Notes: generated from the letters alone by a model not told the origin. DNA of 64,000 bases from Achromobacter anxifer (GCF_903652925.1 NZ_CAHLAR010000003.1:496001-560000); one strand, 5' to 3'; positions 17,850-26,581 are shown, numbered from the stretch's first letter. Translations and numbers: made by a program.

Positions 17850-17876
17850 GCCGCCCGGGCCGCCGGGCCGGGCGGC
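17850..17876 (+). promoter_or_regulatory. GC-rich hairpin after binding-protein gene
   Basis: A perfect 9-bp stem (GCCGCCCGG / CCGGGCGGC) with a 9-base loop lies between the receptor gene and the first permease gene, without a U-run. Likely an mRNA-stabilising or attenuating element that sets the receptor:permease ratio (inference from position). Confidence 0.5.
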
Positions 17877-17905
17877 ACTCTACACACGCTTGCTAGGAAT
17901 ACCTC

Positions 17906-18619
17906 ATGCCTTCGATGGGTTTCGTGCAGCAACTCGCGACCGGCGCGATGATGACGATCCAGGTCGCCGTCTGTGCCTATCTGCTGGCGCTGGCGATCGG
18001 GACGTTCTTCGCCCTGATCACGCTACGGCCGACACTGCTGGCCAAGATCGTCTGGATTCCGTACGCCTCTATCTTCACGGGCGTGCCCTCGCTGCTGGTC
18101 GCGTTCCTGTTCTATTACGGCGGCTCGCAGATCGTCGCCAGCCTGCTCGCGCCGTTCGGCATCGGCCAGCGCATCGAGATCACGCCATTCATGGCGGCCG
18201 TGGCGGCCCTGGGCATGGTGTACGGCGCCTATCTGGCCGACCTGATACGCAGCGCGATCCAGAACGTGCCGCACGGCCAGTTCGAAGCCGCGCGCGTGCT
18301 GCTGGTGCCGCGCAGCGCCATCTGGCTGAAGGTGATCCTGCCGCAGATGCTGCGCCTGGCCCTGCCCGGCATGACCAATATGTGGATCGTCGTGCTCAAG
18401 GACACGGCCCTCATCTCCCTGATCGGCCTGAAGGAGATCATGGCCTACGCCAAGCTCGCCTCCGGCGTGACCAAGGAGCCTTTCGTCTACTACATGCTTG
18501 CGGCCGCCTTCTTCCTGGTGATGACGTGGCTCACCTACTACGTGGCCCGCCGCGTGGAAACCTGGGCCTCGCGCGGCTTCCATCCCGTCGTGACCAAGGG
18601 AGCGTCCCATGCACTTTGA
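17906..18619 (+). CDS. Polar amino-acid ABC transporter permease (HisQ/ArtQ-like)
   Basis: 237-residue inner-membrane subunit of the HisMQ family. It has about five hydrophobic segments and an EAA loop (QFEAARVLLVPRSAIWLKVILPQ). The family's GVPSLLVAFLFYYGG segment after the second helix is present. It overlaps the following permease by 11 bases. With that subunit it forms the membrane channel of the transporter whose receptor is at 17044. Confidence 0.92.
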   Translation: MPSMGFVQQLATGAMMTIQVAVCAYLLALAIGTFFALITLRPTLLAKIVWIPYASIFTGVPSLLVAFLFYYGGSQIVASLLAPFGIGQRIEITPFMAAVAALGMVYGAYLADLIRSAIQNVPHGQFEAARVLLVPRSAIWLKVILPQMLRLALPGMTNMWIVVLKDTALISLIGLKEIMAYAKLASGVTKEPFVYYMLAAAFFLVMTWLTYYVARRVETWASRGFHPVVTKGASHAL

Positions 18620-19298
18620 CTTCCAGGTGGCCTGGGACAGCCTGCCCAAACTGCTGGCCGGCGCCGGCACGACCTTCGCCGTGCTGCTGCCGGTGCTGGT
18701 CATCGGCCTGCTGCTGGCGCTGCCGGTCGCCCTGGCGAGCTTCCGGCCTGGCCCGCGCGCCGTCTTCGCCAGCAGCTACATCGGCTTCTTCCGCGGCGTG
18801 CCCAGCCTGGTGCTGCTGTACCTGATCTACAGCGGACTGCCGCAATTCTCCTTCGTGCGCGACACCTTTCTGTGGAATGTCTTTTCCAGCGCCTATGTCT
18901 GCGCCTGGCTGGGCCTGGCCCTGACCCATTCGGGCTTCATGGCGGAGATCATCCGCGGAGGGCTGGCCGCGATTCCCAAGGGCACCATCGAAGCCGCGCA
19001 GACCCTGGGCCTGAAGCCCGCGCAGATCCTGTTCCGCCTGCGGCTCCCGCTGGTGGCGCGCTATGTGCTGCGCGCCTACCAGAACGAATTGCTGATCATG
19101 GTGAAAAGCACGGCGGCCGTCAGCGCCATCACGCTGGTCGACCTGACGGCGGCCGCCAACACCGTGTTCGACTACACCTATGACCCGTTCACGCCCTTGA
19201 TCACGGCGGCGGCCATCTACTGGTGCATCACCAACAGCATACGCCTGGGCTTCTCGATCGCGGATCGCAGGCTGAACCGCTATCTCGCCAGGGTCTGA
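18609..19298 (+). CDS. Polar amino-acid ABC transporter permease (HisM/ArtM-like)
   Basis: 229-residue second membrane subunit. It has the RGVPSLVLLYLIYSGLP segment and an EAA loop (GTIEAAQTLGLKPAQILFRLRLP). It starts within the end of the preceding permease gene, so the pair is translationally coupled. The ATPase follows 37 bases downstream. Confidence 0.92.
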   Translation: MHFDFQVAWDSLPKLLAGAGTTFAVLLPVLVIGLLLALPVALASFRPGPRAVFASSYIGFFRGVPSLVLLYLIYSGLPQFSFVRDTFLWNVFSSAYVCAWLGLALTHSGFMAEIIRGGLAAIPKGTIEAAQTLGLKPAQILFRLRLPLVARYVLRAYQNELLIMVKSTAAVSAITLVDLTAAANTVFDYTYDPFTPLITAAAIYWCITNSIRLGFSIADRRLNRYLARV

Positions 19299-19335
19299 AC
19301 CGCCCGGCCGACCGACCATCAGAGCGCGAACCATC

Positions 19336-20121
19336 ATGACTGCCATCCTGTCCAGCATCACGCCGCCTGTATCCGCCACCCTGTCGGAGTGCGCGCCCGC
19401 GGTCTCCATCTCGGGATTGAACAAGTTCTACGGCACCTTCCATGCCCTGCGGGATATCCACCTCGAAGTATCCAACGGCGAGATCGTCATCCTGTGCGGC
19501 CCTTCCGGCTCCGGAAAATCGTCGCTCATCCGCTGCATCAACCATCTGGAACAACATGACTCGGGCGACATCCGCGTCAACGGCACCGAACTGACCCGGC
19601 GCCCCGAAAGCGTGGAGCAGGTGCGGCGCCAGCTGGGCATGGTGTTCCAGAACTTCAACCTCTTTCCGCACATGACGGTGCTGGACAACTGCACCTTTGC
19701 GCTGAAGATCGCCTTGAAGGTTCCGGCGCGCGAGGCCGAAGAGACGGCGCGCGAATACCTGGCCAAGGTCAATGTGATCGAACAGGCCGGCAAGTATCCG
19801 ATCCAGCTTTCCGGCGGGCAGCAGCAGCGCGTGGCGATCGCGCGCGCGCTCTGCCTGCGCCCGCGCATCATGCTGTTCGACGAGCCGACCTCGGCCCTCG
19901 ATCCCGAATCGGTCGGCTCCGTGCTGCGCATCATGGAAAACCTGGCCCAGACCGGCATCACCATGATCTGCGTCACCCACGAGATCGGCTTCGCCCGCAA
20001 GGTGGCCGACCGCTGCGTCTTCATGGAGCGGGGCGAAATCATCGAGACCGCGCCCACCGAACAGTTCTTTGGTTCGCCCCGCAGCGAACGCCTGAAGAAT
20101 TTCCTAGAGCAGGTTCTGTAG
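19336..20121 (+). CDS. Polar amino-acid ABC transporter ATP-binding protein (GlnQ/HisP-like)
   Basis: 261 residues. Walker A is GPSGSGKSS (about 55-63), the Q-loop is FQNFNLFPHMT, the signature is LSGGQQQRV, and Walker B is IMLFDEPTSALDPE. The H-loop histidine is in ICVTHEIGFA. An N-terminal extension of about 20 residues precedes the usual start of the fold. It completes the four-subunit importer begun at 17044. The next gene, 25 bases away, starts a different (polyamine-type) importer, so the two transporters are probably co-transcribed. Confidence 0.93.
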   Translation: MTAILSSITPPVSATLSECAPAVSISGLNKFYGTFHALRDIHLEVSNGEIVILCGPSGSGKSSLIRCINHLEQHDSGDIRVNGTELTRRPESVEQVRRQLGMVFQNFNLFPHMTVLDNCTFALKIALKVPAREAEETAREYLAKVNVIEQAGKYPIQLSGGQQQRVAIARALCLRPRIMLFDEPTSALDPESVGSVLRIMENLAQTGITMICVTHEIGFARKVADRCVFMERGEIIETAPTEQFFGSPRSERLKNFLEQVL

Positions 20122-20146
20122 TCAACCATATCGACAAGGGGTTGTC

Positions 20147-21172
20147 ATGATCAAGAAACTCATTTTCGCCGGCATGCTTGCCGGCGCGGCTCTCACCGGC
20201 ACGGCGCAGGCGCAGGATGCGCTGGTGGTCAGCACCTGGGGCGGCAGCTTCCGGGATCTCATCGACGAGAACATCGGCCGCGAGTTCACGCGGCAGACCG
20301 GCGTGCCGGTGAAGTACATCACGGGCGGCACCATAGACCGCCTGAACAAGGCCAAGCTCGCCAACAAGCCGGAAAGCGACATCACGTTCACCACGTCGCA
20401 CATCGGCTGGCTCTACGTCAATTCCGGCCTGTACGAAAAGCTCGACCTGAGCAAGATTCCCAACTACTCGCATCTGGTCGACCGAGCCAAGATCAGCCCG
20501 TACCACATCGGCAGCTGGGCCTACGTCTACACCATCGGCTACCGTCCCGACCTGGTTCCCGCCGGCATCACCTTCAACAGCTGGAACGATCTCTGGAACC
20601 CGGCGCTGAAAGGCAAGCTGTCCGCGCCCGACTTCGACCCCAGCCACATCATCGACATTTCCGCCCTGCTCTCCGGCGGCGACGCCAGCACCTGGGAAAA
20701 AGGCCAGGACAAGCTCAAGGCCCTCAAACCCAACTTCAAGGCCTTCTACACCAACGATGCCAACAGCCAGCAACTGATCGCCGCCGGCGAGACGCCGGTG
20801 CAGGTCGTGCTGTCCATGAACGCGTACTACATGATCGGCCAGGGCGTGCCCATCAAGGTGGCGATGCCCAAGGAAGGCGCGGTACTGGGCGTGGACACCA
20901 TGGCCATCATGAAAGGCAGCGCCAAGACCGACCTGGCCTACAAGTTCATGAACATCGCGCTGTCGCCCGAGGTGCAGGCCAAGATCGTGGCGGCCAAGAA
21001 GGCCAGCCCCGTCATCGACAACGCCAAGGTCTCGCCCGAGGATGCCGCGCTTCCTGGCGTCTTCACGACCAAGCAGCAATGGGATACCCAGGCCATCGTC
21101 ATCGACGACAAGTTGCGCGCCGAGAAGACCGCCGAATGGCGCAAGTGGTTTACCGAGAACATCATGAACTGA
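20147..21172 (+). CDS. Polyamine/iron-type ABC transporter substrate-binding protein (PotD-like)
   Basis: 341 residues with a Sec signal peptide cleaved near AQA|QDALV (about residue 22). The mature N-terminus VSTWGGSFRDLIDENIGREF and the PVKYITGGTIDRLNKAK segment mark a family of extracellular solute-binding proteins related to PotD and to ferric-iron/thiamine receptors. The ligand is probably a cationic or polyol-like organic molecule, but it cannot be assigned. The two permeases follow directly. The cognate ATPase is not here and is most plausibly the one at 26669-27790. Confidence 0.85.
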   Translation: MIKKLIFAGMLAGAALTGTAQAQDALVVSTWGGSFRDLIDENIGREFTRQTGVPVKYITGGTIDRLNKAKLANKPESDITFTTSHIGWLYVNSGLYEKLDLSKIPNYSHLVDRAKISPYHIGSWAYVYTIGYRPDLVPAGITFNSWNDLWNPALKGKLSAPDFDPSHIIDISALLSGGDASTWEKGQDKLKALKPNFKAFYTNDANSQQLIAAGETPVQVVLSMNAYYMIGQGVPIKVAMPKEGAVLGVDTMAIMKGSAKTDLAYKFMNIALSPEVQAKIVAAKKASPVIDNAKVSPEDAALPGVFTTKQQWDTQAIVIDDKLRAEKTAEWRKWFTENIMN

Positions 21173-21180
21173 TAGCCGGC

Positions 21181-21205
21181 GGCCGCGGCCCTTGGGTCCG
21201 CGGCC
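21181..21205 (+). promoter_or_regulatory. GC-rich hairpin after binding-protein gene
   Basis: GGCCGCGG and CCGCGGCC arms separated by 9 bases lie just after the PotD-like stop and before the first permease. As at 17850, there is no U-run. It probably serves to uncouple receptor and permease levels. Confidence 0.5.
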
Positions 21206-21243
21206 TTGCCACGTCCTCAACGTAAACCAAGGATGGGTCCACC

Positions 21244-22098
21244 ATGGATGCGCGTACCACCCTGAAGGGATGGCTGATATCCCCGGCAAGCTTCATAGCC
21301 CTGTGCATCTGCGTCGCCATGGCGGCCGTATTGCAGTACAGCTTGCGCACCTTCATTCCGGGTTCGCTCGATGTCGGCGGCCTGACGCTGACGAACTTCT
21401 CGGGCATGGGCAAGCAGATCTACCTCGATGCCTTCACCAACACCTTGCGCCTGAGCGTGGAGACCACGGTCTGCTCCCTGCTGGTGGCCTACCCCTTGGC
21501 CTACGCCCTGGTCCGGGTGCGCAACCGCTACATCAAGTCCTTCATCCTGATCGTGTCTATCACGCCGCTGTTCCTGGGCGAGATCGTGCGCACCTATTCC
21601 TGGATCATCGTGCTGGGCAGCACGGGCTTCATCAATTCAATGCTGCTCAAGATGGGACTGATCGATACGCCGCTGAAGCTGATGTTCAGCCACCTGGGCG
21701 TGCTGGTGGCGCTGGTGCACGTCACCATCCCCGTGGTCGTGCTGATGCTGGCCACCGCCATCTCGCACATCGACCGCGACTACGAAAAAGCCGCCGAGAG
21801 CCTGGGCGCGGGGCCGGTGCGCACCTTCCTGACGGTCACCCTGCCGCTGTCCATGCCGGGCATCCTGGCCAGCATCACCACCTCGTTCGCCTGGACCTTC
21901 AGCGCCTTCGCCACGCCGCAGATGATAGGCGGGGGCCGCGTGCCCACGGTCTCTACGCTGGTCTACCAGCTGGGATTCTCGTCGATGAACTTCCCCCTGG
22001 CGGCCAGTCTGAGCGTCATGGGCCTGGGCCTGACGGCCATCGCGCTGATGTTGCTCGGCCGGGTCACGCGCCGTCTCAAGGTCATCGGAGGACACTGA
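21244..22098 (+). CDS. Polyamine-type ABC transporter permease (PotB-like)
   Basis: 284-residue inner-membrane protein with six hydrophobic segments. The EAA loop is DYEKAAESLGAGPVRTFLTVTLPL, typical of PotB/CysT-type permeases. The TNTLRLSVETTVCSLLVAYPLAYAL segment aligns with the start of the transport domain. The next gene begins two bases after its stop. It acts with the PotC-like subunit and the PotD-like receptor. Confidence 0.92.
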   Translation: MDARTTLKGWLISPASFIALCICVAMAAVLQYSLRTFIPGSLDVGGLTLTNFSGMGKQIYLDAFTNTLRLSVETTVCSLLVAYPLAYALVRVRNRYIKSFILIVSITPLFLGEIVRTYSWIIVLGSTGFINSMLLKMGLIDTPLKLMFSHLGVLVALVHVTIPVVVLMLATAISHIDRDYEKAAESLGAGPVRTFLTVTLPLSMPGILASITTSFAWTFSAFATPQMIGGGRVPTVSTLVYQLGFSSMNFPLAASLSVMGLGLTAIALMLLGRVTRRLKVIGGH

Positions 22099-22099
22099 C

Positions 22100-22921
22100 A
22101 TGAGCATCCGCAAGTCCCTGCCCCTTTGGCTGCGCATCGGCGCGCCGGTGCTGATCACGCTGATCCTCGCCTTCGTGCTGCTGCCGGTCGTGGTGGTGAC
22201 GCTGGCCGCCTTCAACGACAAGGCCCTGCTCACTTTTCCGCCGCAGGCCTGGTCCTGGCGCTGGTTCGAGCGCGTCTTCACCTACTCCGATTTCCGCGAC
22301 GGCTTTCGCGCCAGCCTGGTGGTGACGCTGTGGTCGTCGCTGCTGGCGCTGATCATCGGCACCGGCCTGGCCATCGCGGTCAAGCGCATGGCGTTCCCCG
22401 GCAAGAACATCCTGCAGGCCATCCTGCTCTCGCCGCTGGTGATTCCCCATTTCACGGTGGGGCTGGGCCTGCTGATCCTGGCGGCGCAGCTGAACGTGGA
22501 CCGCGGCTACGGCATCGTGATCCTGTGCCACGTCATGCTCGTCCTGCCTTTCGTGCTGCGCAGCGTCTATGTGTCGATGGAGAACCTGGACGAACGCCTG
22601 GAACAAAGCGCCGCCAGCCTGGGCGCCTCGCCGGTGCGGGTGCTGTTCACGATCACCGTGCCTTTGCTTGCGCCCGGCCTGTTCGGCGGCTGGCTGTTCG
22701 CGGCCATCATGTCGTTCAGCGAATTCACCGCCTCGCTGTTCGTGACCACGCAAAGCACGCAGACCCTGCCGGTGACCATGTACAACTATGTGCGCGAGTT
22801 CGCCGACCCGACCCTGGCGGCGCTGTCGGTGGTGTACATCGTGGTGACGGCTGCGCTGTTGATCTTCGCCAACCGCTTCCTGGGGCTGGGTCGGATCCTC
22901 AATATCGAGGACAACCACTAG
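22100..22921 (+). CDS. Polyamine-type ABC transporter permease (PotC-like)
   Basis: 273-residue membrane subunit with six hydrophobic segments and an EAA loop (EQSAASLGASPVRVLFTITVPL). The SFNDKxxLTFPP-like N-terminal segment of PotC proteins is present (AAFNDKALLTFPPQAWSW). It is the last gene of the rightward transporter series. Immediately after it the sequence enters a duplicated REP-like repeat. Confidence 0.92.
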   Translation: MSIRKSLPLWLRIGAPVLITLILAFVLLPVVVVTLAAFNDKALLTFPPQAWSWRWFERVFTYSDFRDGFRASLVVTLWSSLLALIIGTGLAIAVKRMAFPGKNILQAILLSPLVIPHFTVGLGLLILAAQLNVDRGYGIVILCHVMLVLPFVLRSVYVSMENLDERLEQSAASLGASPVRVLFTITVPLLAPGLFGGWLFAAIMSFSEFTASLFVTTQSTQTLPVTMYNYVREFADPTLAALSVVYIVVTAALLIFANRFLGLGRILNIEDNH

Positions 22922-22961
22922 GGAATTCTGGGTGGGATGTTGTCGATTGGCTTTGTGAGGG

Positions 22962-23206
22962 CGGGTTCTTGAGCCGCCGGTGGCCGGACTGCGGGATTCC
23001 GATGCTCGCCCCGGTGGGGCTGCGCTTCGGATCCCTCCGTCCGGCCACCGGCTCACGGCATCTGACCATGCACGCGGTCCAAACCAACGCATTAGGCGAC
23101 TGTCAGCCGAGGCGGCCCGGAGCCATCCGAAGCGCAGCCCCAATGGGGCGAGCATCGGAATGGCGCAGGGCAGGCTCGGCGGCTAAAGAACCCCGACATC
23201 CGCAAG
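22962..23206. repeat. REP-like inverted-repeat unit, copy 1
   Basis: It contains two hairpin elements in opposite orientation. Element 1 (22976-23052) has a perfect 14-bp stem (GCCGGTGGCCGGAC / GTCCGGCCACCGGC) closing a nested imperfect stem. Element 2 (23106-23180) is its inverted relative with two mismatches in the outer stem. The 17-mers at 22996-23012 and 23016-23032 recur as exact reverse complements at 23145-23161 and 23125-23141. The whole unit is repeated about 285 bp later. The layout (paired, inverted, extragenic, at an operon end) is that of a BIME. Confidence 0.85.
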
Positions 23207-23246
23207 CTCGAAGTTCTGCCGCTCTGCATTTCGGTTCTGTGAGGTG

Positions 23247-23491
23247 GGGTTCTTAAGCCGCCGGCGTCCGGACTGCGGGATTCCGATGCTCGCCCCGGTG
23301 GGGCTGCGCTTCGGATCCCTCCGTCCGGCCACCGGCTCACGGCATCTGACCATGCACGGAGGCTGAAACCAACGCATTAGGCGGCTGTCAGCCGAGGCGG
23401 CCCGGAGCCATCCGAAGCGCAGCCCCATTGGGGCGAGCATCGGAATGGCGCAGGGCTGCCTCGGCGGCTCAAGAACCCCGACATCCGCAAG
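23247..23491. repeat. REP-like inverted-repeat unit, copy 2
   Basis: A near-identical second copy of the 22962-23206 unit. Element 3 is at 23260-23336 and element 4 at 23391-23465, with offsets of 284 and 285 bp. The copy boundaries are GGTTCTTxAGCCGCC on the left and CCGACATCCGCAAG on the right. It ends nine bases before the stop of the leftward 2-hydroxyacid dehydrogenase gene, so it lies between convergent transcripts and could act as a terminator or mRNA-end stabiliser. Confidence 0.85.
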
Positions 23492-23499
23492 ACCCAGCT

Positions 23500-24459
23500 T
23501 CAATAGCCGCGCGCGGGATCGACGCGGTTGGCGGGCTCCAGGCCCTGGCTGACGCGCAATATGTTGTCGGCGATCTGTCCGGCGGCCGATGCCGGAATGG
23601 CCACTGAAGCCAGGTGCGGCGTGATCAGCACGTTGTCCATTGCCCAGAGTGGGTCGCCCGCGGGCAGCGGCTCGCGCTCGAACACGTCCAGCGTCGCGCC
23701 GCCCAGGTGGCCGCTGCGCAGCAGATCGTTCAGGGCGGTCTGGTCCACCAGCGCACCCCGGGCCACGTTGATCAGGGCCGCGCCTCGCGGCAGGCGTTGC
23801 AGGCGTTCGCGATCCAGCAGGCCGCGGGTCTGCGGCGTGAGCGGAAGCATCACCACCAGGATCTCGGCCCGCGACAGCACCGTGTCCAGCGATTCCATGC
23901 CGCTGTGGCACTCGACGCCCTCGATGCTGCGCGGGCTGCGCGACCAGCCCAGCACGGTCAGCCCCTGGCGGCGCAGCTCCTGCGCCGCACAGGCGCCCAG
24001 TTCGCCCAGGCCCAGCACTGCCACGCGCACGTCCTCGGGCGAACGCGGATGACGGTAGGCCCATTCGCCGCGCCGCTGCGCCGCTTCAAAATAGGGAATA
24101 TCGCGCGCATAGCGCAGGGTGGCGAACAGCACGTAGCCCGCCATCATGCGCGCCATGTTGGGATCGGTGATGCGAGTGATGGGCACGCCGGCCGGCAGGT
24201 CCTCGCGGCCCACCAGCGAATCCACTCCCGCGCCCAGGTTCACGATGAGGCGCAGGTTCTTCATGCGGTCGAAGAAGCCCTGCGGCGCCTTCCAGGCCAG
24301 CGCGTAGTGGATGCTGGCCGGATCATGCGCTTCGCTGCCATGCACCATGCGCAGGTCCGGCAGGCGCGCCTGCATGGCTTCGCGCCAGGCCGTGTAGTCG
24401 TCGAACTCGCTGTAGAAGATCATGGCGCCCGACACGGCGGGGCGGGAGGATGCATGCAT
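23500..24459 (-). CDS. D-2-hydroxyacid dehydrogenase, glyoxylate/hydroxypyruvate reductase A-like
   Basis: 319 residues. The N-terminal MIFYSEFDDYTAWREAM is typical of GhrA-like enzymes. The NAD(P) motif is VLGLGELGACAAQEL, and the catalytic residues lie in NVARGALVDQ (Arg), DVFEREPLP (Glu) and ITPHLAS (His). The enzyme reduces 2-oxo acids such as glyoxylate or hydroxypyruvate with NADPH. It is the last gene of a leftward five-gene operon with the dehydroquinase-like, GST, quinone oxidoreductase and ABC-ATPase genes. An internal ATG 12 codons in (24423) is an alternative start. Confidence 0.88.
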   Translation of the reverse strand: MHASSRPAVSGAMIFYSEFDDYTAWREAMQARLPDLRMVHGSEAHDPASIHYALAWKAPQGFFDRMKNLRLIVNLGAGVDSLVGREDLPAGVPITRITDPNMARMMAGYVLFATLRYARDIPYFEAAQRRGEWAYRHPRSPEDVRVAVLGLGELGACAAQELRRQGLTVLGWSRSPRSIEGVECHSGMESLDTVLSRAEILVVMLPLTPQTRGLLDRERLQRLPRGAALINVARGALVDQTALNDLLRSGHLGGATLDVFEREPLPAGDPLWAMDNVLITPHLASVAIPASAAGQIADNILRVSQGLEPANRVDPARGY

Positions 24460-24471
24460 GGGCGGTCTACC

Positions 24472-24942
24472 TCAGGTACTGCGGTTTATCAGACGGGACA
24501 TGGCCTCGATGGCCAGTTCATAGCCATCGCCGCCCAGCCCCGCGATGACGCCATCGGCGGCCTTGGAAATATACGAATGATGGCGGAAGGCCTCGCGCCG
24601 CCAGATGTTGCTCATGTGGACCTCGATGATCCGGCCCGAAAAGGATAGCAAGGCATCGAGGATAGGTACCGATGAGTAGGTCAGGCCGGCCGCGTTGATG
24701 ATGACGCCCTGCGCGCTGCCGCGGGCTTCCTGTATCCAGTCGACCAGCTGGCCTTCGTAGTTGGACTGGACGAAGTTCAGCTGGATGCCCAGCGAGGCGG
24801 CCTTGCTTTCGCAGCGCTGCTGCAGCACGGGGAAGCTGTCGGAACCATAGGTCTTGTTGGCGTCCAGGCCGTAAAGATTGGCGTTCGGCCCATTAAGGAA
24901 CCAGACCTTGGAGGATGATGGGGTTGCGCTAGGCGTCGTCAT
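24472..24942 (-). CDS. Type II 3-dehydroquinate dehydratase-like protein with altered active site
   Basis: 156 residues with the flavodoxin-like AroQ fold: NGPN (18-21), the tyrosine of KTYG, SNYEGQLVDWI, INAAGLTYSS, the general-acid histidine in EVHMSN, and REAFRHHSYIS. Compared with genuine type II enzymes, the lid arginine (RREP) is replaced by LDAN. The THTS histidine is replaced by TYSS. Both normally contact the substrate, so shikimate-pathway activity is doubtful. It is more probably a paralogue acting on a cyclic hydroxy acid in this operon. It starts 13 bases before and ends 13 bases after neighbours on the same strand. Confidence 0.8.
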   Translation of the reverse strand: MTTPSATPSSSKVWFLNGPNANLYGLDANKTYGSDSFPVLQQRCESKAASLGIQLNFVQSNYEGQLVDWIQEARGSAQGVIINAAGLTYSSVPILDALLSFSGRIIEVHMSNIWRREAFRHHSYISKAADGVIAGLGGDGYELAIEAMSRLINRST

Positions 24943-24952
24943 GGCGGCAGTC

Positions 24953-25567
24953 TCAGCTTTCGTGGGGAAGGGTCGCCTGCATGGCAGGCAATGCGTTGAA
25001 CACGGCGAACCAGGCCGCGGCGCGCGGATGCGCCTTGCGCCAGTCCAGCTCGGGAAAGCGGAAATCCAGATACCCCAGGGCGCAGCCTATGGTCAGGTCG
25101 CCTATGCTCGGATCCGAGCGCGGCAGCTCGTCCGCCTGCGCCTCGATTTCCGCCAGGCAAGCCTGCACCTTGACCAGCTGCGCCTCGCGCCACTGCGGCC
25201 ACTGGATTTCGGCCGGCCGGGCCGTGCGCTCGTAGCGCGCCAGCAGGGCGGCATCCAGCAGGCCGTCGCCCAGGGCCTGGCGCGTCAACGCCACCCAGCG
25301 CGCCGGGCCCGACGGAAACAGCTGCTTGTCGCCGGCCGCCTCGGCCAGGTACTCGCAGATCACGCGGCTGTCGTAGAGCGACCTCCCGTCCGGCAGGATC
25401 AGGGTCGGCACCTTGGCCAGGGGATTGTGGGCGGCGATACGCGCATCGCGGTTGACTGGATGCGCCGCGCTGGCCAGCCACTCGATCCGTCCGGCCTGGC
25501 CGGTCAGGTGGGCGCAGGCCATGACCTTGCGCACGAAGGGAGACGTGGGGGCATAGAGGAGTTTCAA
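24953..25567 (-). CDS. Glutathione S-transferase family protein
   Basis: 204 residues. It has an N-terminal thioredoxin-like domain (KLLYAPTSPFVRKV, with the cis-Pro region KVPTLIL and the DSRVICEYL glutathione-binding segment) and a C-terminal all-helical domain. The start is a TTG at 25567, preceded by a good GGAGA site; the first ATG downstream would remove the opening beta strand. It is co-directional with the quinone oxidoreductase 15 bases upstream, and probably detoxifies or conjugates an electrophilic intermediate of the operon. Substrate unknown. Confidence 0.87.
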   Translation of the reverse strand: MKLLYAPTSPFVRKVMACAHLTGQAGRIEWLASAAHPVNRDARIAAHNPLAKVPTLILPDGRSLYDSRVICEYLAEAAGDKQLFPSGPARWVALTRQALGDGLLDAALLARYERTARPAEIQWPQWREAQLVKVQACLAEIEAQADELPRSDPSIGDLTIGCALGYLDFRFPELDWRKAHPRAAAWFAVFNALPAMQATLPHES

Positions 25568-25582
25568 GCCGTTCTCCGGTTA

Positions 25583-26581
25583 TCAGGGTTTGAGGACCAG
25601 CTTGCCGAACACCTTGCCGCTTTCCAGCAACTGATGCGCGCGCACGGCGTCGGCCAGGGGCAGGCTCTGCGCCATCTTGGGCCGGATGCGGCCCGCGGCC
25701 AGCAACGGCAGCACATGGCGCCTGAGCGCCACGGCCATCCTGGCCTTCTCGGCATCGGTCTGCGGGCGCATGGTCGAGGAATGCAGGCTCAGCTGCTTTT
25801 GCATCAGGGTCAGCAGCTCGATGTTGATGGCCGAACCCTGCAGGAAGGACAGGCTCACGTGGCGTCCGCCGAAGGCCAGCGCCTGCAGATTGCGCCGCAC
25901 ATAGTCGCCGCCGACGATGTCCAGCACCACGTCCACGCCGCGGCCCTGCGTGAGGGCCGCGCAGGCCTCCACGAAATCGGTGTCATGAAAGCAGATCACC
26001 TCGGCCGCGCCGAGTTCACGCAGGGCATCGAAGCGGTCACGCTCGCCGTCCGTGACGATGACCCGCGCGCCCGCGGCATGCGCCATCTGGATCGCCAGCG
26101 TGCCGATGCCGCCGCCACCGCCGTGGATCAGCACGGTATCGCCCATGCGCAGGCGGCCCAGTTCGAACAGGTTGTGCCAGACGGTGAACAGGCCTTCCGG
26201 CAAGGCGCTCGCCTGCGCGTCATCCAGCCCCTCGGGAACCGCCAGGGAATGTTCTACCCGCGCCACGCACCACGGCGCATAGCCGCCGCCCGCGAGCAGG
26301 CTCATGAGACGCTGCCCCATCATGGATTCCGGCACGCCGGGACCGCAAGCGGCCACCTCGCCGCAGGCCTCCAGCCCGAGCACGTCGGTCGCGCCCGGCG
26401 CGGGCTTGCTCAGGCCCTGGCGCTGCATGACGTCGGGCCGGTTGATGCCACCCGAAAGCACGCGCAGCAACACTTCGCCGGGGCCGGGCGCGGGCACTGG
26501 CCGGCTGGCCAGCGTCAACACCGTGGCGTCGCCGGGCTCGCGGGCGATGATGGCTTGCATTTCAGCGGGGATTTGGGTCAT
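25583..26581 (-). CDS. Zinc-independent MDR quinone oxidoreductase (PIG3/QorA family)
   Basis: 332 residues. It has the NADPH-binding motif HGGGGGIGTLAIQMA, a GINRPDVMQRQG substrate-side segment and an FGGRHVSLSF-type C-terminal domain. No structural zinc cysteines are present, as expected for the quinone oxidoreductase branch of medium-chain dehydrogenases. The family reduces quinones or enones with NADPH. A second member of the same subfamily is at 39100-40077 next to tpiA. This copy belongs to the GST/dehydroquinase-like operon and is likely its specialised paralogue. Confidence 0.88.
   Translation of the reverse strand: MTQIPAEMQAIIAREPGDATVLTLASRPVPAPGPGEVLLRVLSGGINRPDVMQRQGLSKPAPGATDVLGLEACGEVAACGPGVPESMMGQRLMSLLAGGGYAPWCVARVEHSLAVPEGLDDAQASALPEGLFTVWHNLFELGRLRMGDTVLIHGGGGGIGTLAIQMAHAAGARVIVTDGERDRFDALRELGAAEVICFHDTDFVEACAALTQGRGVDVVLDIVGGDYVRRNLQALAFGGRHVSLSFLQGSAINIELLTLMQKQLSLHSSTMRPQTDAEKARMAVALRRHVLPLLAAGRIRPKMAQSLPLADAVRAHQLLESGKVFGKLVLKP

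Noticed and set aside
22962-23491. Possible CRISPR array
   Set aside because: There are only two large copies with internal inverted repeats and a 285-bp period; no short direct repeats with unique spacers and no cas genes.
22962-23491. Possible insertion sequence
   Set aside because: No transposase frame lies between or beside the repeats; inverted repeats are internal hairpins.
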